The position numbers and the translations under genes are program-made. From Voacanga thouarsii (taxonomy: Eukaryota > Streptophyta > Magnoliopsida > Gentianales > Apocynaceae): a DNA stretch of 64,000 nucleotides. Below are positions 24,064 through 36,147 of this stretch, one piece after another. The DNA lies in assembly GCA_026120185.1 (NCBI GenBank), contig JANUWF010001179.1:4071501-4135500 (forward strand). Direction: 5' to 3'. Every line of letters begins with the position of its first letter. The stretch's first letter is position 1. The notes under the pieces are model-generated. The model was not told the DNA's origin. It did no database searches and worked only from the letters and a program-made list of their open reading frames with translations.

Positions 24064-24833
24064 CATTCCTTTTTTCAGTGTCCATTCTTCCCACATTTGA
24101 AGCATTTTCCCTTAGATTTTTCTTTGGGTTGGGATTTGGGTTAGTGCACTACTTTACCCTTATTCTTCTTGAACTTTTTGGGCTTAGGCCCAGTTCTTGA
24201 AGAAGAAGCCATCATAGTTCTTGCTTGTGGCTTTATGACCTTCTCCGCCACCTGAAGCTATTTCATTAACTCTATTAAACTCATGTTTAACTTGTTCATA
24301 TTGTAGTTTAACTTGAATTGAGTAAAAGAGCCCAACAAAGATTCGAGAACCATATCCACTTGGCTCTTGGAGTCAATAATAACCCATAATACTTCTGCTT
24401 CTTCGAAAGCAGTAATTATTTTAAGTATATGCTTTCTAACTGATACTCCTTTAGCCATCTTGGTGTTTATAATTGTTCGAAGAGACTCCTACCTTGCGGG
24501 TTGGCTCTTATCTGCGAACATCGTAGCTAATGATGTGCTTATATCGTATGCAGTTGCCATGTGCTCATGTTTGGATTGGAGCACATTAGACATGAAGGCT
24601 AACATATAGCAGCGTGCCATTTCGTCAGCATTTTTCCATGCTTTCTCAGCCTCTCGCTTCTCATCGGTAGAACCCTTCTTGATAACAGGGTAGGTTTTGC
24701 AGAGGACATACTTATACTCCTCAGCTATGAGTATTATGTCCAAGTTTCTTTTCCAGTTTACATAGTTGGGACCCGTTAGCTTATTCTCTTGAAGAATAAC
24801 GGCTAAGGGACTAAAAGAAACTCCACTAACCAT
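24064..24833 (-). pseudogene. D gag remnant with zinc knuckle
   Basis: Starts MVSGVSFSPLAVILQENKLT at 24833 and continues PNYVNWKRNLDIILIAEEYKYVL, the standard copia gag N-terminus. A frameshift near 24490 leads to the second half (24458-24258). A CCHC knuckle CFKCGKNGHWKKEC is readable near 24070-24125 with all ligands present. Confidence 0.8.
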
Positions 24834-26601
24834 TTCTGAAAATTGAAAAATAAAAGAAATTCTCAATTTTGCGAAAAATAAAATAATTTTGTGCACTTTA
24901 TCCTCATATTAAATTGATAATAGTTAACTCTATCGCTATTATCTTTAACATGATTAATATAGCTCTTAGGAAAACTAACATAACTTCTTGGGAAGATTAA
25001 CAGTTTCCTAAGCTAAGTGTGTTAACGATCACAAATTAATTTTCCTTCTAAGTAATGATCTAGAAGATAACTCCATCGAGAGGATGGCCGTTTCTTTCAT
25101 TTTCTATGGACATGCCTCGTACTATAACCTCTAACGTAGGCTGGCCGATTATAGTACATGTCCCAGATTATTAATTACATCCTTCTACTAATTCTAGATC
25201 CTTGTGGTATCTCCATCCTATACGGATTCACTCTTAAGGTGACGCAAGAAGACCCATGATCTCTAATGAGGATCGTGATGGAAGCCGTGGGACCGTTGGA
25301 ACTTCTCTCCTACTTAGTTTTTTAAAACAAGGGTTTTCTTGGAAAAATATCCTTTCGAAATTTTCATTAAGTTCTCTTTTAACCAAAAAATAAAATATGT
25401 AAACCCATAAAAATTTATATGTCAAGGTTTATACCCTTTGAGAAATTTTTTCCATGGATTAATTTTATTTAAGTTAAAAATTTAATAATTTCAAAAAAAT
25501 TCCATTAAAACTCTAGAGATTTTGATCTCAAGTTTTTATTTGATAAAAATAATTTTTCTTTGTGAAAATAAAATGAAATGGTTTTTTTATTTCAACTTAC
25601 AAAAATTTCTAAATCCAAAATATTTTCTATGTCAATGATAAAAAACTTTTAAGAAAATAACCAAGGATTAATTTTCGTTTAAGTTAAAATTAACCATTTA
25701 ATTAAAGAAAAATATTTTTTCTTGTCAAATAAAAATTCCTAAAGACTTTGGTCTTTGAGAAAATGTGCACATAGGAATTAAAGTAAATAGCATGCTAGAA
25801 AAACAGTAAACATTTTCATGCTTTTCTATTTTTAAACATAACTGCCCATAGAATAGAATTAAACACATTAATTAAATTAATTAATGATCTTGTTTAATTC
25901 TAAAAAACCTTTACTATTATTTTTCATGCAAAATATTCAATGAATATTAAATATTACAAAAATAATAACTTCGCTTGATAAGGGACAAAAAATAAAAAAT
26001 AAATTACGCAAAAATTACAAGAAAAAAAATATTTTTTTTTTCTCCGGTCTTGCGCACTCACCACACCGGATCATGGCCCATGACCTGCGGGCTGCCCACA
26101 ACCCGTAGCAATCTGGTCACAACAGTGACCAGTTTTTGGGGAGGATGCTTTAATTTGCACCAAGACGAGGGTCGGCTCGGTGCCTTGCTGCTGCTCTTGA
26201 GCCACAGCTCGACTGAGTCGCCCCTTGGCTCCAAGCACAATGAGTTGCCAGACCACGGCTTGGCTCGGCTCAGTTCGGCTCAAAGCAGTGGCTCCACTTT
26301 TTCTTCTTCTTTTTTTCTTGCGATTTTTCCAGTTTTCTTTTGCGCGACTTCAATAGGCGGCCTTTTTGATACAAATTTTAATCAAAACCAAACCAATATC
26401 CACTTATACCCTTTCAATTCAGGTTTACACGATTGCAACGGAAAGCTTTAAAATTATAGTGGCTTCCTAAACCTCAACCGTGAGATGTACAGAAATTTAT
26501 CCCATACCATAAACAACGAAGGTTCATAGGCAAATTCAAACAATTATTTGGACAATTTAATTAACTAGTATACATGCTTCCAAAGCTATTCAAAGCTTCA
26601 C
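24834..26601 (-). other. D untranslated leader with GC-rich block
   Basis: About 1.77 kb between gag and the primer site. The left two thirds are AT-rich. About 26045-26300 is GC-rich with repeated GGCTCGG/CTCGGCT words, so open frames there (for example plus strand 26050-26451) look composition-driven rather than coding. Confidence 0.5.
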
Positions 26602-26872
26602 GCTCTGATACCAATTGAAGCTTGAAAATAAAATAGAAATCCATGCATGCACAAAAACAAAAGCAAAACCAACGCACAGAGAAAGAACACAACAGAAGGA
26701 TTTTCAAATTTAAACATCTGTGCTTTATGGTTTTCTTTGGCTGTGAAGGAGCCGACTGAACCACAGGGATTACTTCTTCACCACTCATTGATGCTTCCTG
26801 TTTAAATCCTGCTAATCTTCTACTCCTCCATGGCATGAATGTCGAAGCCTTTTGTTTCCCAGAATACTCCAT
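26561..26872 (-). CDS. Small ORF in the D 5' LTR, counterpart of 19045-19311
   Basis: Begins MEYSGKQKASTFMPWRSRRL and stays in frame with its counterpart through the basic patch, the VIPVVQSAPSQPKK middle and the Cys/Phe-rich tail. It then runs across the LTR end and the primer site into the leader. The frame has survived in both LTRs despite many substitutions elsewhere, but it is short and its product is unknown. Confidence 0.3.
   Translation of the reverse strand: MEYSGKQKASTFMPWRSRRLAGFKQEASMSGEEVIPVVQSAPSQPKKTIKHRCLNLKILLLCSFSVRWFCFCFCACMDFYFIFKLQLVSEREALNSFGSMYTS
26602..26613 (-). other. Primer-binding site of D (initiator tRNA-Met type)
   Basis: The minus strand reads TGGTATCAGAGC two bases inside the LTR end. 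Confidence 0.88.
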
Positions 26873-28544
26873 CGCCTAATCTCTTGTTTGTGAAACAAAT
26901 AGGCGAGGAAAAACTAGTCTTTATTCTTCTTGATTCTCTGTTATTAATTAACAAAATCAAGAAGATCAAGGAGGAAGAACAAGAGAAAGGAAAAATGAAG
27001 GCTCTCTCTGGAAGTTTTTTTTTTTTTTCACAGACGTGTATCACACACAAGATGCTAACACGATTATCTCAACTTGATAACCTAATCCCCAGAGGTTTTA
27101 TTATTCAAAAAAAGATAACCATAACAGAAGACGCTGTTTTTCCAAGTCTTCAGTTCTGTGAATTAATTAAAAAATATTAATGGACCTTGGTCCATTCTAT
27201 TAGGTCAGAAAATATTATTATTTATTTTTAGACCCAATGAGCTCAGAAATAATAAACATTAATTATTTATTTTTTGAGTTTATAAAAATAACTCAATAAA
27301 TAATTAATGAGCCCAAATTGACCAAAATAATTATTCAAGCTTTTTATCAAGTTTAGACCCAGGTTAATTTTCTAATTATTCAATCTGGGCTTAGATCCTG
27401 AATAATTAATTAACTAATTAAACAAGATAATAAATTTAATTTAATTTCTCTTGTTCTCTTATTTTATTCCAGTCTAATAATAAATTAGACTTACTGAATA
27501 AAATAAAATCCTTTTTAACCACGACAATTTTCTTAACCCAAAAATTAATTAGGACTTATGGGTTATTTCGAGGACCAAAAAGAGACATTGTCTTGGTTAC
27601 TAAAATGACCAAAATACCCATACTATATAAATAGCTGTATTTTGTATTTTAAATATTTTCTAATATCATCATTAGGAAATATTGACCCCAAAGATAATGC
27701 TGCGCTAGCTATGTCTCGAACCTACAAATAAAATGACTAAAATATCCCTCTACACATCGTCGTACATTTAGAGAGGAAAAAGTATACTAACATCTCTCTA
27801 AAAGACATCTACCACCCTTAGACTTCTAGTCCAATAATCCACGACTTCTTGGAATGTTTTCTCTTTCCAAGGGAGCTACCCTAAAGTAAATATCCAAGCT
27901 ATGTTCCCCAGAGCCTTAGATATTTAGATTATTCGGACAATCACAAGGGGCGATATAGTATAGAAGCTATCTTGTACAAGTCTGTCTTGACTAACTAATT
28001 ACATATACCCAATATACAAGTACATTGGTCCTACAATAGAACATCAACTATAATACATCAAAGCATACACTTTCAGATTTGTCAGACCACCAACTCATAC
28101 TCAAGTTGTAGAGTACAAGTCCACGTTGTAGCAGTAGTCGTCTAGATTTTTACCATATAGTACTTTTAGAAACCACTTCTACAGGTCAAATTCTACGTAT
28201 TTGAAATACGCTTGTATTATGAAATGAGAAAACTACTCATTAGCTAAAGGTAAGACATTCCATATTTAGAATTCATAACACAATAACCTTACCATAATGA
28301 GATTCTCATTCCTATCATTCGGTTAAGAACAATAGTTTATGTGTTAAGTAACCCATAGTCCATACCTTACTGTGAAAGACCTCCATTCACATGAACCATT
28401 TACTTAAACACAATGAGTCTTTTCCAATGAAATTGTGTACAAAAGTAAAGAAGAATTCACAAATAATTTCTGAGAATATAACTTTTATTAATACAAATCA
28501 AAATTATATCAGAAACCTAGTCTAAGAGGACATACATCCCAACA
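26616..28544 (-). repeat. D 5' LTR
   Basis: 1929 bp, with the same ends as the 3' LTR (plus-strand TGAAGCTTG...ATCCCAACA). It has several substitutions and a few short indels relative to 19052-21007, which implies an old insertion. Confidence 0.9.
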
Positions 28545-28549
28545 CGTCC

Positions 28550-28602
28550 ACATCAATATTTTTCATTTATAAAAACATAGGAGAAAACCCTTTAGGCTAA
28601 AA
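28550..28602 (-). repeat. S 3' LTR, remaining end after D
   Basis: Matches 47894-47948 of the right S LTR. The terminal AACA is changed to AAAA here. It is followed by the S purine tract at 28603-28614 (minus strand AAAAGGAGGAGA). Confidence 0.8.
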
Positions 28603-29677
28603 TCTCCTCCTTTTGGAATGATGAAAAACTTGATGTATTGTGACAAGGAAAATAATGTAAGTTTGTATAAACATGTTAAACCGAGAGATATAAGAGTTTA
28701 TATTTATTTGATGCACGTTCTCTTAACAAAAAGCTCAAAGAGTAATTACGATATAAGATTAGAAAATTTTAAGCATAGTCTCATAAATCGGATTCAACGA
28801 GCCTATGGCCCTACCAACCTCTGTGCCCTCCTTCCATCCTTGAAGGGACTATTTCACTAGGAAATAATCAAGTAACAGTCATTAGATATAAAATATGTTA
28901 GCTCAAAGATATAACACACACACACACACAATATATATATATATGTACATATGGAGGTGTAAAATATAGAATATATTTATCAATGCTCCCCCTTTTATAT
29001 GCATATGAGCAATAGATAGAAAGATACTTTTATTATGCATTGGCAGATAAAATTGAATTTATGATTTTGGACTTCCAAAAAGTGCGTCCAAAAAAAAATT
29101 TAGATATACAACATTTGTAAAAACGTTGTTTGGATTGGGATTTTGGATTCAAAATTACTCCCTGTGTGTCTATGTAGGGTCCAAACAACCAATCTAATCA
29201 TCAATCCAATAATCTGTATCACAAATTACTCCCAATCTCATTCTTCTATATTTTTCTCACCAAATCTAAACAAAATCTTACCAATCCATCTAACCATCAT
29301 CAACTCCAATCTTACTCAATCCATATCTCAATCCGTATTTTCCCCCCTTTTAGCATTAGTAAAAAAAAAAATGGAAAAAATAAATCAAAAGGAAGATAAA
29401 CATAAATAGAGAAGAGAGAGGTAATGAAAAAATATGAAACAAGTGTAGCAACAAAAGTAGAGGTAACATAGCCGCAGTAAAAAAAAAATATGCAAGAAAG
29501 TAAAAAAAATTTGTTTAGCATAAGAGCAAAAAAAAAAAAATTGTTCAACATAGTATCAGTTGATTTTCTTCATTATCTTGACACCTGTTTGTTGGTGGAG
29601 ATTGCCATATCTCCCTAAATCACAACAGTCTCAAGCTTAGCATCTGCACCACTCTAGTTTACTAGATTTTCATTTAA
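28603..29677 (-). other. S 3' untranslated region
   Basis: Non-coding stretch between the S purine tract and the extra ORF. It includes an (AC)n/(AT)n microsatellite at about 28913-28944 and a short inverted repeat around 29125-29190 (GTTGTTTGGA / TCCAAACAAC). Small open frames in it have no domain support. Confidence 0.5.
28913..28944. repeat. (AC)n(AT)n microsatellite
   Basis: A compound dinucleotide run within the S 3' region. Confidence 0.9.
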
Positions 29678-31190
29678 CTATAATATGTTTCCGTCGGTAG
29701 CCAGATGAACTGCCAGGTGCAATGGTTTTGGCCTTCTTAGGAGTAACTTCGTCAACACCATCAATGGTTGTAGTGTTGGCAGTTGTTGTGGCATCAGGAG
29801 GTGCTTCAGTGGGTTTTTCAGCTTAATCATCACCAGAAGAGAGGGCAATTTCTGGTTCTTCCTCCAAAAAGGGGCTTGCTTTTTTGAGATAGTTGTAGTT
29901 TCAAAGCACTGCCCTTCCACATTAGTCAATCTAGTCCCCAGATTTTGCAGTTCAGTTTTGACTTCTACACTTAGAGCATCCAATTTGGTAGATAAAAGAT
30001 TTAGAGCATCCAGAATACTCTGTGTCTTTCCACTTCCTTCAGTCTTTTGCTTATCGTTACTTGATGATTCCTCTTGGCTTTTAGCTTTTCATTTCATCCT
30101 AACTGGGACAGCAAAGGCAGATTTCTTTCCTTCAGCCTTGGCCTTAATCAGTTTCTCCTTTTCTTTGTTCGTGGCATCCCTAGGCAAAATCCATTGGTTG
30201 TCCATTTGGATAAACCCCATTTTCTCAAAGGAATCCTCGTTGTAGACATTAACCTTAGAGTGCTCAAGGGCAACCAAAGTCAAATCAACAAGAAAATGTT
30301 TAAACAACTTAGTCAGAAGATTCCCAAAAGGCAAAGCTTTATTTGTGGTATTTCAAGATTGAATCATCAATTTCGCAGCTAAAAACCCAAAATTAATTGG
30401 CCTTCCCTTTGGCAAAGCCAACATCAATACCATTTGCATATTACTCACTGAAGTTTTGTGCCCAAAACTTGGTATGACCATAGTTGAAACCATATGGTGA
30501 AGTAGTCTGCCCATTCCATTCAACCATTTGGTATTGCGGTCACTTAAGTTTTTGAAACTCTTGCTACCAGTAAATTTGCTCTCAAATCTTCTCAACTTAA
30601 ACAAATCAGAACTTTCGGGTAGTTTATTCGTCTTAAAGAATTGTATTCCTCCATCTCTAACGTAAAAAATTCTGTTGAGCATGCGGTAGTCAAACTTAAA
30701 ATTTACAGCTCCAACTTGGGATGTGGACCACTGCACCAAAAATTCATCCCTTTTTTCCTCATATCTCCATTTTCTCCAATTGAAATAAAATTCTCATACC
30801 AATGTTATGTATAACTTTTCATTGACAGACAGTAATATTCTCCAGCTAATCGACTCAAACAAATTTAGAACATTTGCAAAAATTCAAAAATGCGTCTGTA
30901 TCAACCCGGTAACCGACAACAATAGTTCTATTCCTAGACACCTAATTATTATATTTAGACTCACATTTTGAATCAAGGAATTGGGGTACTTGAGTATTAC
31001 TACTTTTCTCCTCCGGTAGTCGTTTCGATGAGGTAGTTTGAGAAGTGGGTTTGTTAACAGCAACTCCCTTGTCCTTTTTCTTTGCAATCGATTGAGTGGT
31101 AGCAATTGATTTATTTGCAGCTATTTTGCTTTTCTTGGTCTCCTTAGCTTTTGGTTCGATGCCTTTACTGGGTTTTGGAAGTTTAGCCAT
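29678..31190 (-). pseudogene. S extra ORF between pol and 3' LTR (env-like / plant transposon protein type)
   Basis: Begins MAKLPKPSKGIEPKAKETKK at 31190 with a Lys/Ser/Thr-rich low-complexity N-terminus. The middle (30739-30353) contains FKFDYRMLNRIFYVRDGGIQF and KGRPINFGFLAAKLM. Then ALPFGNLLTKLFKHFLVDL (near 30330) closely resembles the LPYG-LTKVFKHF block of the Pfam 'putative plant transposon protein' family found in this position in some copia elements. A predicted coiled coil follows (LDALSVEVKTELQNLGTRLTNVEG). At least four frame breaks. The function of this protein class is unknown; the env-like label is historical and there is no clear membrane segment. Confidence 0.65.
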
Positions 31191-31779
31191 GGCAGATGAA
31201 GTTTGAAGGTTTGGTTAGTCTGGTTGTGTTGAAAGAACGATGTCTAGAGGAAATAGAAAGATGACAGCTTTAGATTTTGAAAATGAGAAAATAATTCAAG
31301 TGGTTTTGAAATCATTTTGGCTTTACAAGGTATTAAAGTAGATAAATATAATCAAGTACATTGAAAAAGGTGATTTTTTAGGGATTTGAAAAGATATTTT
31401 GACTGAGAGAGAGAGTTCGCAGCTGGAATAGACAAGAAGCACGTATATTTAAAATTTAAAAGTTTGAAGAATTTGGGCAGAAAAATTGGTCATCCGATTT
31501 GCTTGTCCAAAACGTGTGTCACATGTGACTATAGGATGCTGTAATTTTTTACTAGGAATTCAGTCCAAAATGCCTATCCGATTTTGACATAGAGTATTTT
31601 GACTTGAGATGGTTTTGGTTAGGGGATTTTGGATTCACTACGTTCAATCACTGCTTCCAAAATCTCCATCCGAAATCAAAACTCTTCAGGAACCTACAAG
31701 AATGCACAACTAACTCTAGCAAAACATTAGTTACATAATCTAGTAATACACAATCATCTCTCTAGATGATTGAATCTAT
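31191..31779 (-). other. S spacer between RNase H and extra ORF
   Basis: About 0.6 kb with no recognised coding sequence. In intact Sirevirus-type elements this interval is likewise non-coding. Confidence 0.4.
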
Positions 31780-32391
31780 CTTCAGCCAGTGGTTTGGTGA
31801 GTATATCTGCAAGTTGATCATTAGTAGGAATGTATTCAACACAAATATCACCCATGAGCACATGATCTCTAATAAAATTATATCAATGTGTTTAGTTCTT
31901 GAGTGCTAAATAGGGTTTTTAGTTAAGTTTATAGCATTAGTGTTGTCACATAGGATAGGAACATACTTAAAAATTAAGACCAAAGTCAAGTAGAGTATGT
32001 TTCATCCATAAAATTTGAGAACAACTTCCCGCAGGTATATATTCTGCTTCGGTTGTTGAAAGAGACACACAAGCTTGCTTCTTATTATACCAAGATATTA
32101 AGAAATGCCCAAGAAATTGACAATGCCCAGTTGTACTCTTTTTTTCAACTTTACAACCAGCATAATCTACATCTGTGTATCCTACAAGATCAAAAGAGAT
32201 AGTTTGAGGATACCATAAACCATAATCATGTGTCCTAACCAAGTATTTGAAGATACATTTTACAGGACATAAGTGTGATTCTTTCGGACAAGATTGGAAT
32301 CTTGCACAAAGACAAACAGAGAACATAATATCAGGATGGCTAGCAGTGAGATATAGAAGAGTGCCAATCATACCTTGATACTTAGATTCAT
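31780..32391 (-). pseudogene. S RNase H and RT C-terminal remnant
   Basis: 32371-31967 reads MIGTLLYLTASHPDIMFSVC, CARFQSCPKESH, YGLWYP...DLVGYTDVDYAG, KSTTGHCQFLG and SLSTTEAEYIPAGSCSQILW, the RT connection and RNase H of Sirevirus-type copia. D-E-(D) catalytic positions are largely visible. The insertion of element A at 32392 splits the RT. The rest of the RT is at 43338-43899. Confidence 0.8.
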
Positions 32392-33752
32392 TGATAGGGT
32401 TAAAATTTACCTATATTTTCCTAGTTATTTGAGGATATTTTGTGATACTTTTGATGTAATAACTAATCATATTCTTTCTTATTTGATATTTTACTTTTGA
32501 AAAGGTATTTTGATGATTTTATGCAGAATTGGACAAAAGCCAATGCAAACCCATCGGGCGTACAGAGCACAGCTGGTGCCAGTCCCTCTCTGGAAAACAG
32601 AGCGAAAATGGGAAGCACAGCCGGCACCAGCCCAATGCGGGATTAAGGCAGTGAATTTCCTTTCAGATTAGATTTTGGTAACTTCTGCTAGGATCTTTCT
32701 GGGAACTCTTTCAACCACGAAAAAGGACTCTTGTAGGCACTTTTTGACAATTAGAACTTCTATAAATACAAGAGAATAACATTGTATCAAGGAGTTTTTC
32801 AATTCTTCAATGTAATATATTTAGAGAACTCCTAGAGAAACACCAAGATTTAGGAGGATTAAAGAAGAATTCTTGGAGAAGAAGAGAATGTTGCTCAAGA
32901 AGGTTTCAAGGAAGAAGAAAAAGACTTGTCTATGAGTGGTTTCTTTTTCTTTTCTTTGTAATTTATTGACAAGTTAATTTTTAATTATTTTAATTATCTT
33001 TAGAGGATATTCTTTTGGATTCATGATTTTATATTGATTTTAGCTATTTAATTAATTTTTATTTTAATTAAGAAATTGATTGATTGATTTTTCTTGTTGA
33101 CTTGCTTGCAAAAGAGGTTGATAGTGGTTTCAATTTAATTAATTTCATATTTGTTATCTCTTAACTTGCTTACAAAAGAGGTTAGGAATAAAGAACTTGA
33201 GTAATTAAAGATTGGGTGATGATCGCTAGAATATAGGGATTTGTGTAAGGATTGATTTGGATGTATATTTTAGGTAAATTGTTTAAGATAGAATATATTC
33301 ACTAATTTATCTATAAGATAGTGATTTCATAGATTGCAAACAAAGTGGGTCTAATTTATTCCTTCATGATGCCAAGATAATAATTAATTGAGAGAATTGC
33401 TAGTTAATCATTATTGTGTATTCAAGGATTTCTATCTATATACATGCCTTTTCTCCTTGTTTTCACTCCTTGATTATCCTTTTGACTTTTCTTGTGTGAC
33501 TTAAGTTTCTCTAGTATATTAGGTTAGTATTTTATTTACCTCTATTCCTATGTTTTATTAGCTAAACAATAAAGATTTAGGTAAAGTAAGGTAGGAGTCT
33601 AAGTTCTTGTGGATTCGATATTTGCTATTTTCTATACTATATAATGGGTACATTTGCCCGTACATGTGGTTAGAGTGGTTAGCATGTTAATTAAAGCTTG
33701 ATTGATTATGGACTTTGTTAGTAATATTTTCTACACTAAGAAACACGCATCA
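32392..33752 (+). repeat. A 5' LTR
   Basis: 1361 bp, TGATAGGGTT...CACGCATCA. It contains a GC-rich island near 32555-32645 with AGCACAGC and GCCGGCACCAG words, and is collinear with 41940-43337. Confidence 0.88.
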
Positions 33753-33758
33753 AGTTTT

Positions 33759-33776
33759 TGGCACCGTTGCCGGGGA
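33759..33776 (+). other. Primer-binding site of A (tRNA-Asp type)
   Basis: TGGCACCGTTGCCGGGGA differs by one base from the tRNA-Asp-type primer site TGGCGCCGTTGCCGGGGA used by many plant gypsy elements. Confidence 0.85.
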
Positions 33777-33909
33777 TGGGCACTATCGGAAACACTCGAA
33801 TCTTGTTGATTTAGCCTTTGTTGTATTTGTAAGTATCACTAACTTTTGTTTTTTAAGGTACTTTGGGAATATTTAAGTCTTTTTATTAGTATATGATTTT
33901 GTTTTTATT

Positions 33910-34212
33910 TTGTTTACATTTTTGCTATTCTTTTTTTTCTTTTCTTTTCGTTTTGATTTTTGTTTTTCTTTGAGTGTGAGGTTTACATCATCATGGACAA
34001 TCATTCTTGGAGAAGTACATGGCATTGGGCCCAAGATCAAAAGGGCTACAATGATGATACTTAGATTAGGACAATTGCAAGCTCACGTTAATATTTTGAG
34101 TGAGCCGTCACTTAAAGAATCAATAAATTCCTTTGTTAACCATGTCAATGGTTCGATTAAGGGGTACAAAGAATCATACGAACAAATAAGCTCTCTAAAA
34201 AAACACAATTAC
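33910..34212 (+). pseudogene. A internal ORF, N-terminal part, split by B
   Basis: After a Phe-rich leader (from 33910) the frame carries IKRATMMILRLGQLQAHVNI and SINSFVNHVNGSIKGYKESY and ends SSLKKHNY at the B insertion. The continuation is at 39851 onward (KLVDEICNRELK, then LPCLKELDLSMLHH). Related words occur in B (36148-36480). This may be a remnant of a gag-region protein, but I do not recognise a domain. Confidence 0.4.
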
Positions 34213-35617
34213 TGATAGGGGCTAAAATGATCACTATTTTCCTAGTTATTTGAAGTTAAATTGAGATACTTTTGATGTAATAACTAGGCATATTTCTTCC
34301 TATTTCACATTTTTCTTGTAGAAAGTGTTTTTGACAAATTTGTACAAATTTAAGTTGATTTTGAGTTAAAAGTGGACAAATTCCTGAATGCACCTGGAGC
34401 CAAGTCAAATTAAGGCACCAAGCACCAGGTCCACTCTAGCTAAATAAAGAAAATAGAGCACTTCTAGGAAGAAAAATAGAACACACCTAGTGCCAGGTGG
34501 GCCGATTGGACCCAGCGCCGGTCCACTTAGGAGAGGCAAAAATTCTGTGCACGAATTTCGTAATTTTTCAAAGATTTTGGTATTTTTCGAATCCTACTCG
34601 ACCAAAACTCCTTAAGCAACGAATTTTAGCATCAAAGAAGCCTACAAAAATAAGGAAAAACACAAGATAACAGTAATGAATCAAAGAATAAAAATTCCAA
34701 TCACTCAAAGAATGAGAGATTCACCATTCAATTAGGGTTGTTAAAGAGAGTCTTCAAATGAGAAGAAGGAGGCTTGTCTATGAGTGCTTTCTTTTACTTT
34801 TGTTTTCTTGTTCTTAAACAATAATGTATTTAATGTTTTCATTGTAATTTGACATTATTTTGGGATTCATGTTTTTGGACTAATTTAGTTTTTTGATCAA
34901 TTTTCTATCATATTTGGTATTTGATTACTTGTTATCATTGGTTATTGATGCATTTTCTTCTAATTGACTTGGGAAATGATGTTAGGAGTTCATTACATTG
35001 ATTTTGTGTTTGTCAAATCTTAATGGACTTGGGAAACGAAATTAAGATTAAAAGATTAAAGTGATTAAAGATTAGTTTATTTCACTTAGAGCAAAGGGCC
35101 ATTAGCCAATTTCATGTTTATGAGGAATTAAGTTTAATTCATGCTTTAGTTATGTTGATTTGATTGAGAAATCTACTAATTTAATCAAAATATAGTGATT
35201 CCAAAGATTGAGAAAGAAGTAGAGTCTATATAAGTATATTCATGAATTGAGAAACGATTGAATTTTACTTTGTATTTATTCATATTTCCAAGATGATGAT
35301 TAATTGAGATAATTGCTAGATGATTCATTATCACATGTTCTAGGATAATTATCTAAATTGCATAATTTTATATCCTTGAGTTGTACATATTTTTTTTTTA
35401 TTATTTTATCACTTTATTGGGTCAGTTAAACAAAGAATACAAAGTGATTAGTGTGTACTTATTCCTGTGAGGATCAATACTCGTCAATTCTCTATACTAT
35501 GCTTGCGATAAGTATACTTGCTCATATTTATATTTTGGGATTAATGTTTTAATTAAAATTTGACAAATGGATAGATTTAAATTTGATAATTTTTATATAC
35601 CCAAAATTTACCCATCA
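34213..35617 (+). repeat. B 5' LTR
   Basis: Starts TGATAGGGGCTAAAATG and ends TTTACCCATCA, 1405 bp. It has a GC-richer island at about 34385-34540 with CACCTGG/CCAGGTG words. About nine in ten bases match 38443-39845 by eye. Confidence 0.88.
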
Positions 35618-35623
35618 AGTTTT

Positions 35624-35641
35624 TGGCGACGTTGCCAAGGA
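35624..35641 (+). other. Primer-binding site of B (tRNA-Asp type, decayed)
   Basis: TGGCGACGTTGCCAAGGA, three mismatches from TGGCGCCGTTGCCGGGGA. Confidence 0.75.
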
Positions 35642-36147
35642 ACAATATTATGAAAGTTTGAATTTTGTTGATTTAACCATGTTTATATAGTTATACGTCC
35701 ATGTGTCTATATATAAATATGTATATATGTTCATTGTATAAATATGTGTTATATTTTGTTGTTTGTAACATTATGTGACTTAATTAACTAGCTTAGTTCA
35801 TGTTGTACTTATGAATACCACTAACTTTAGTGTTTAGGTAGTTTGTGAATATATCTAATGTGTGTGTTTTTTTTCTTTATTTTTCTCTTATTTATTTTTT
35901 CTTTTCTTTGTTTTTCTATTATTTTTATTTTTTATTTGATTTTTATTTTTCTTTGAGCACTAGATTGATGCCATCATAGGCAGTTACTTTTGGGCACAAA
36001 ATTTAAATGAGCCCCATTGATGAGAATTTGGCATATTTGCAATCTCGGATTTACGCTTTTTGTGAGATGTCACTTGAAGCCTTAATGCATTCTTTTATCG
36101 CCAATACAAATTTATCTGTTAAGTGGCATGAATAAGCATCCCAACAA

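Larger units (their letters stand above)
19052..28544 (-). mobile_element. Ty1/copia element D, complete but decayed
   Basis: A 9.5 kb element with two LTRs (19052-21007 and 26616-28544), purine tract, RNase H, RT, integrase, protease, gag, long leader and primer site, all on the minus strand. Flanks are AGTCC (19047-19051) and CGTCC (28545-28549), a 5 bp duplication with one change. The other LTR of S (about 47885) shows the uninterrupted site CATGTTAGTCTACATTAAT. Stops and frameshifts interrupt every coding part, so it cannot be autonomous now. Confidence 0.9.

Noticed and set aside
26050..26451. 133-codon frame in a GC-rich block
   Set aside because: Lies in the D leader; open in several frames because of composition, with no domain.
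28618..28860. 80-codon plus-strand frame beside the S purine tract
   Set aside because: In the S 3' non-coding region, antisense to the element, with no domain.
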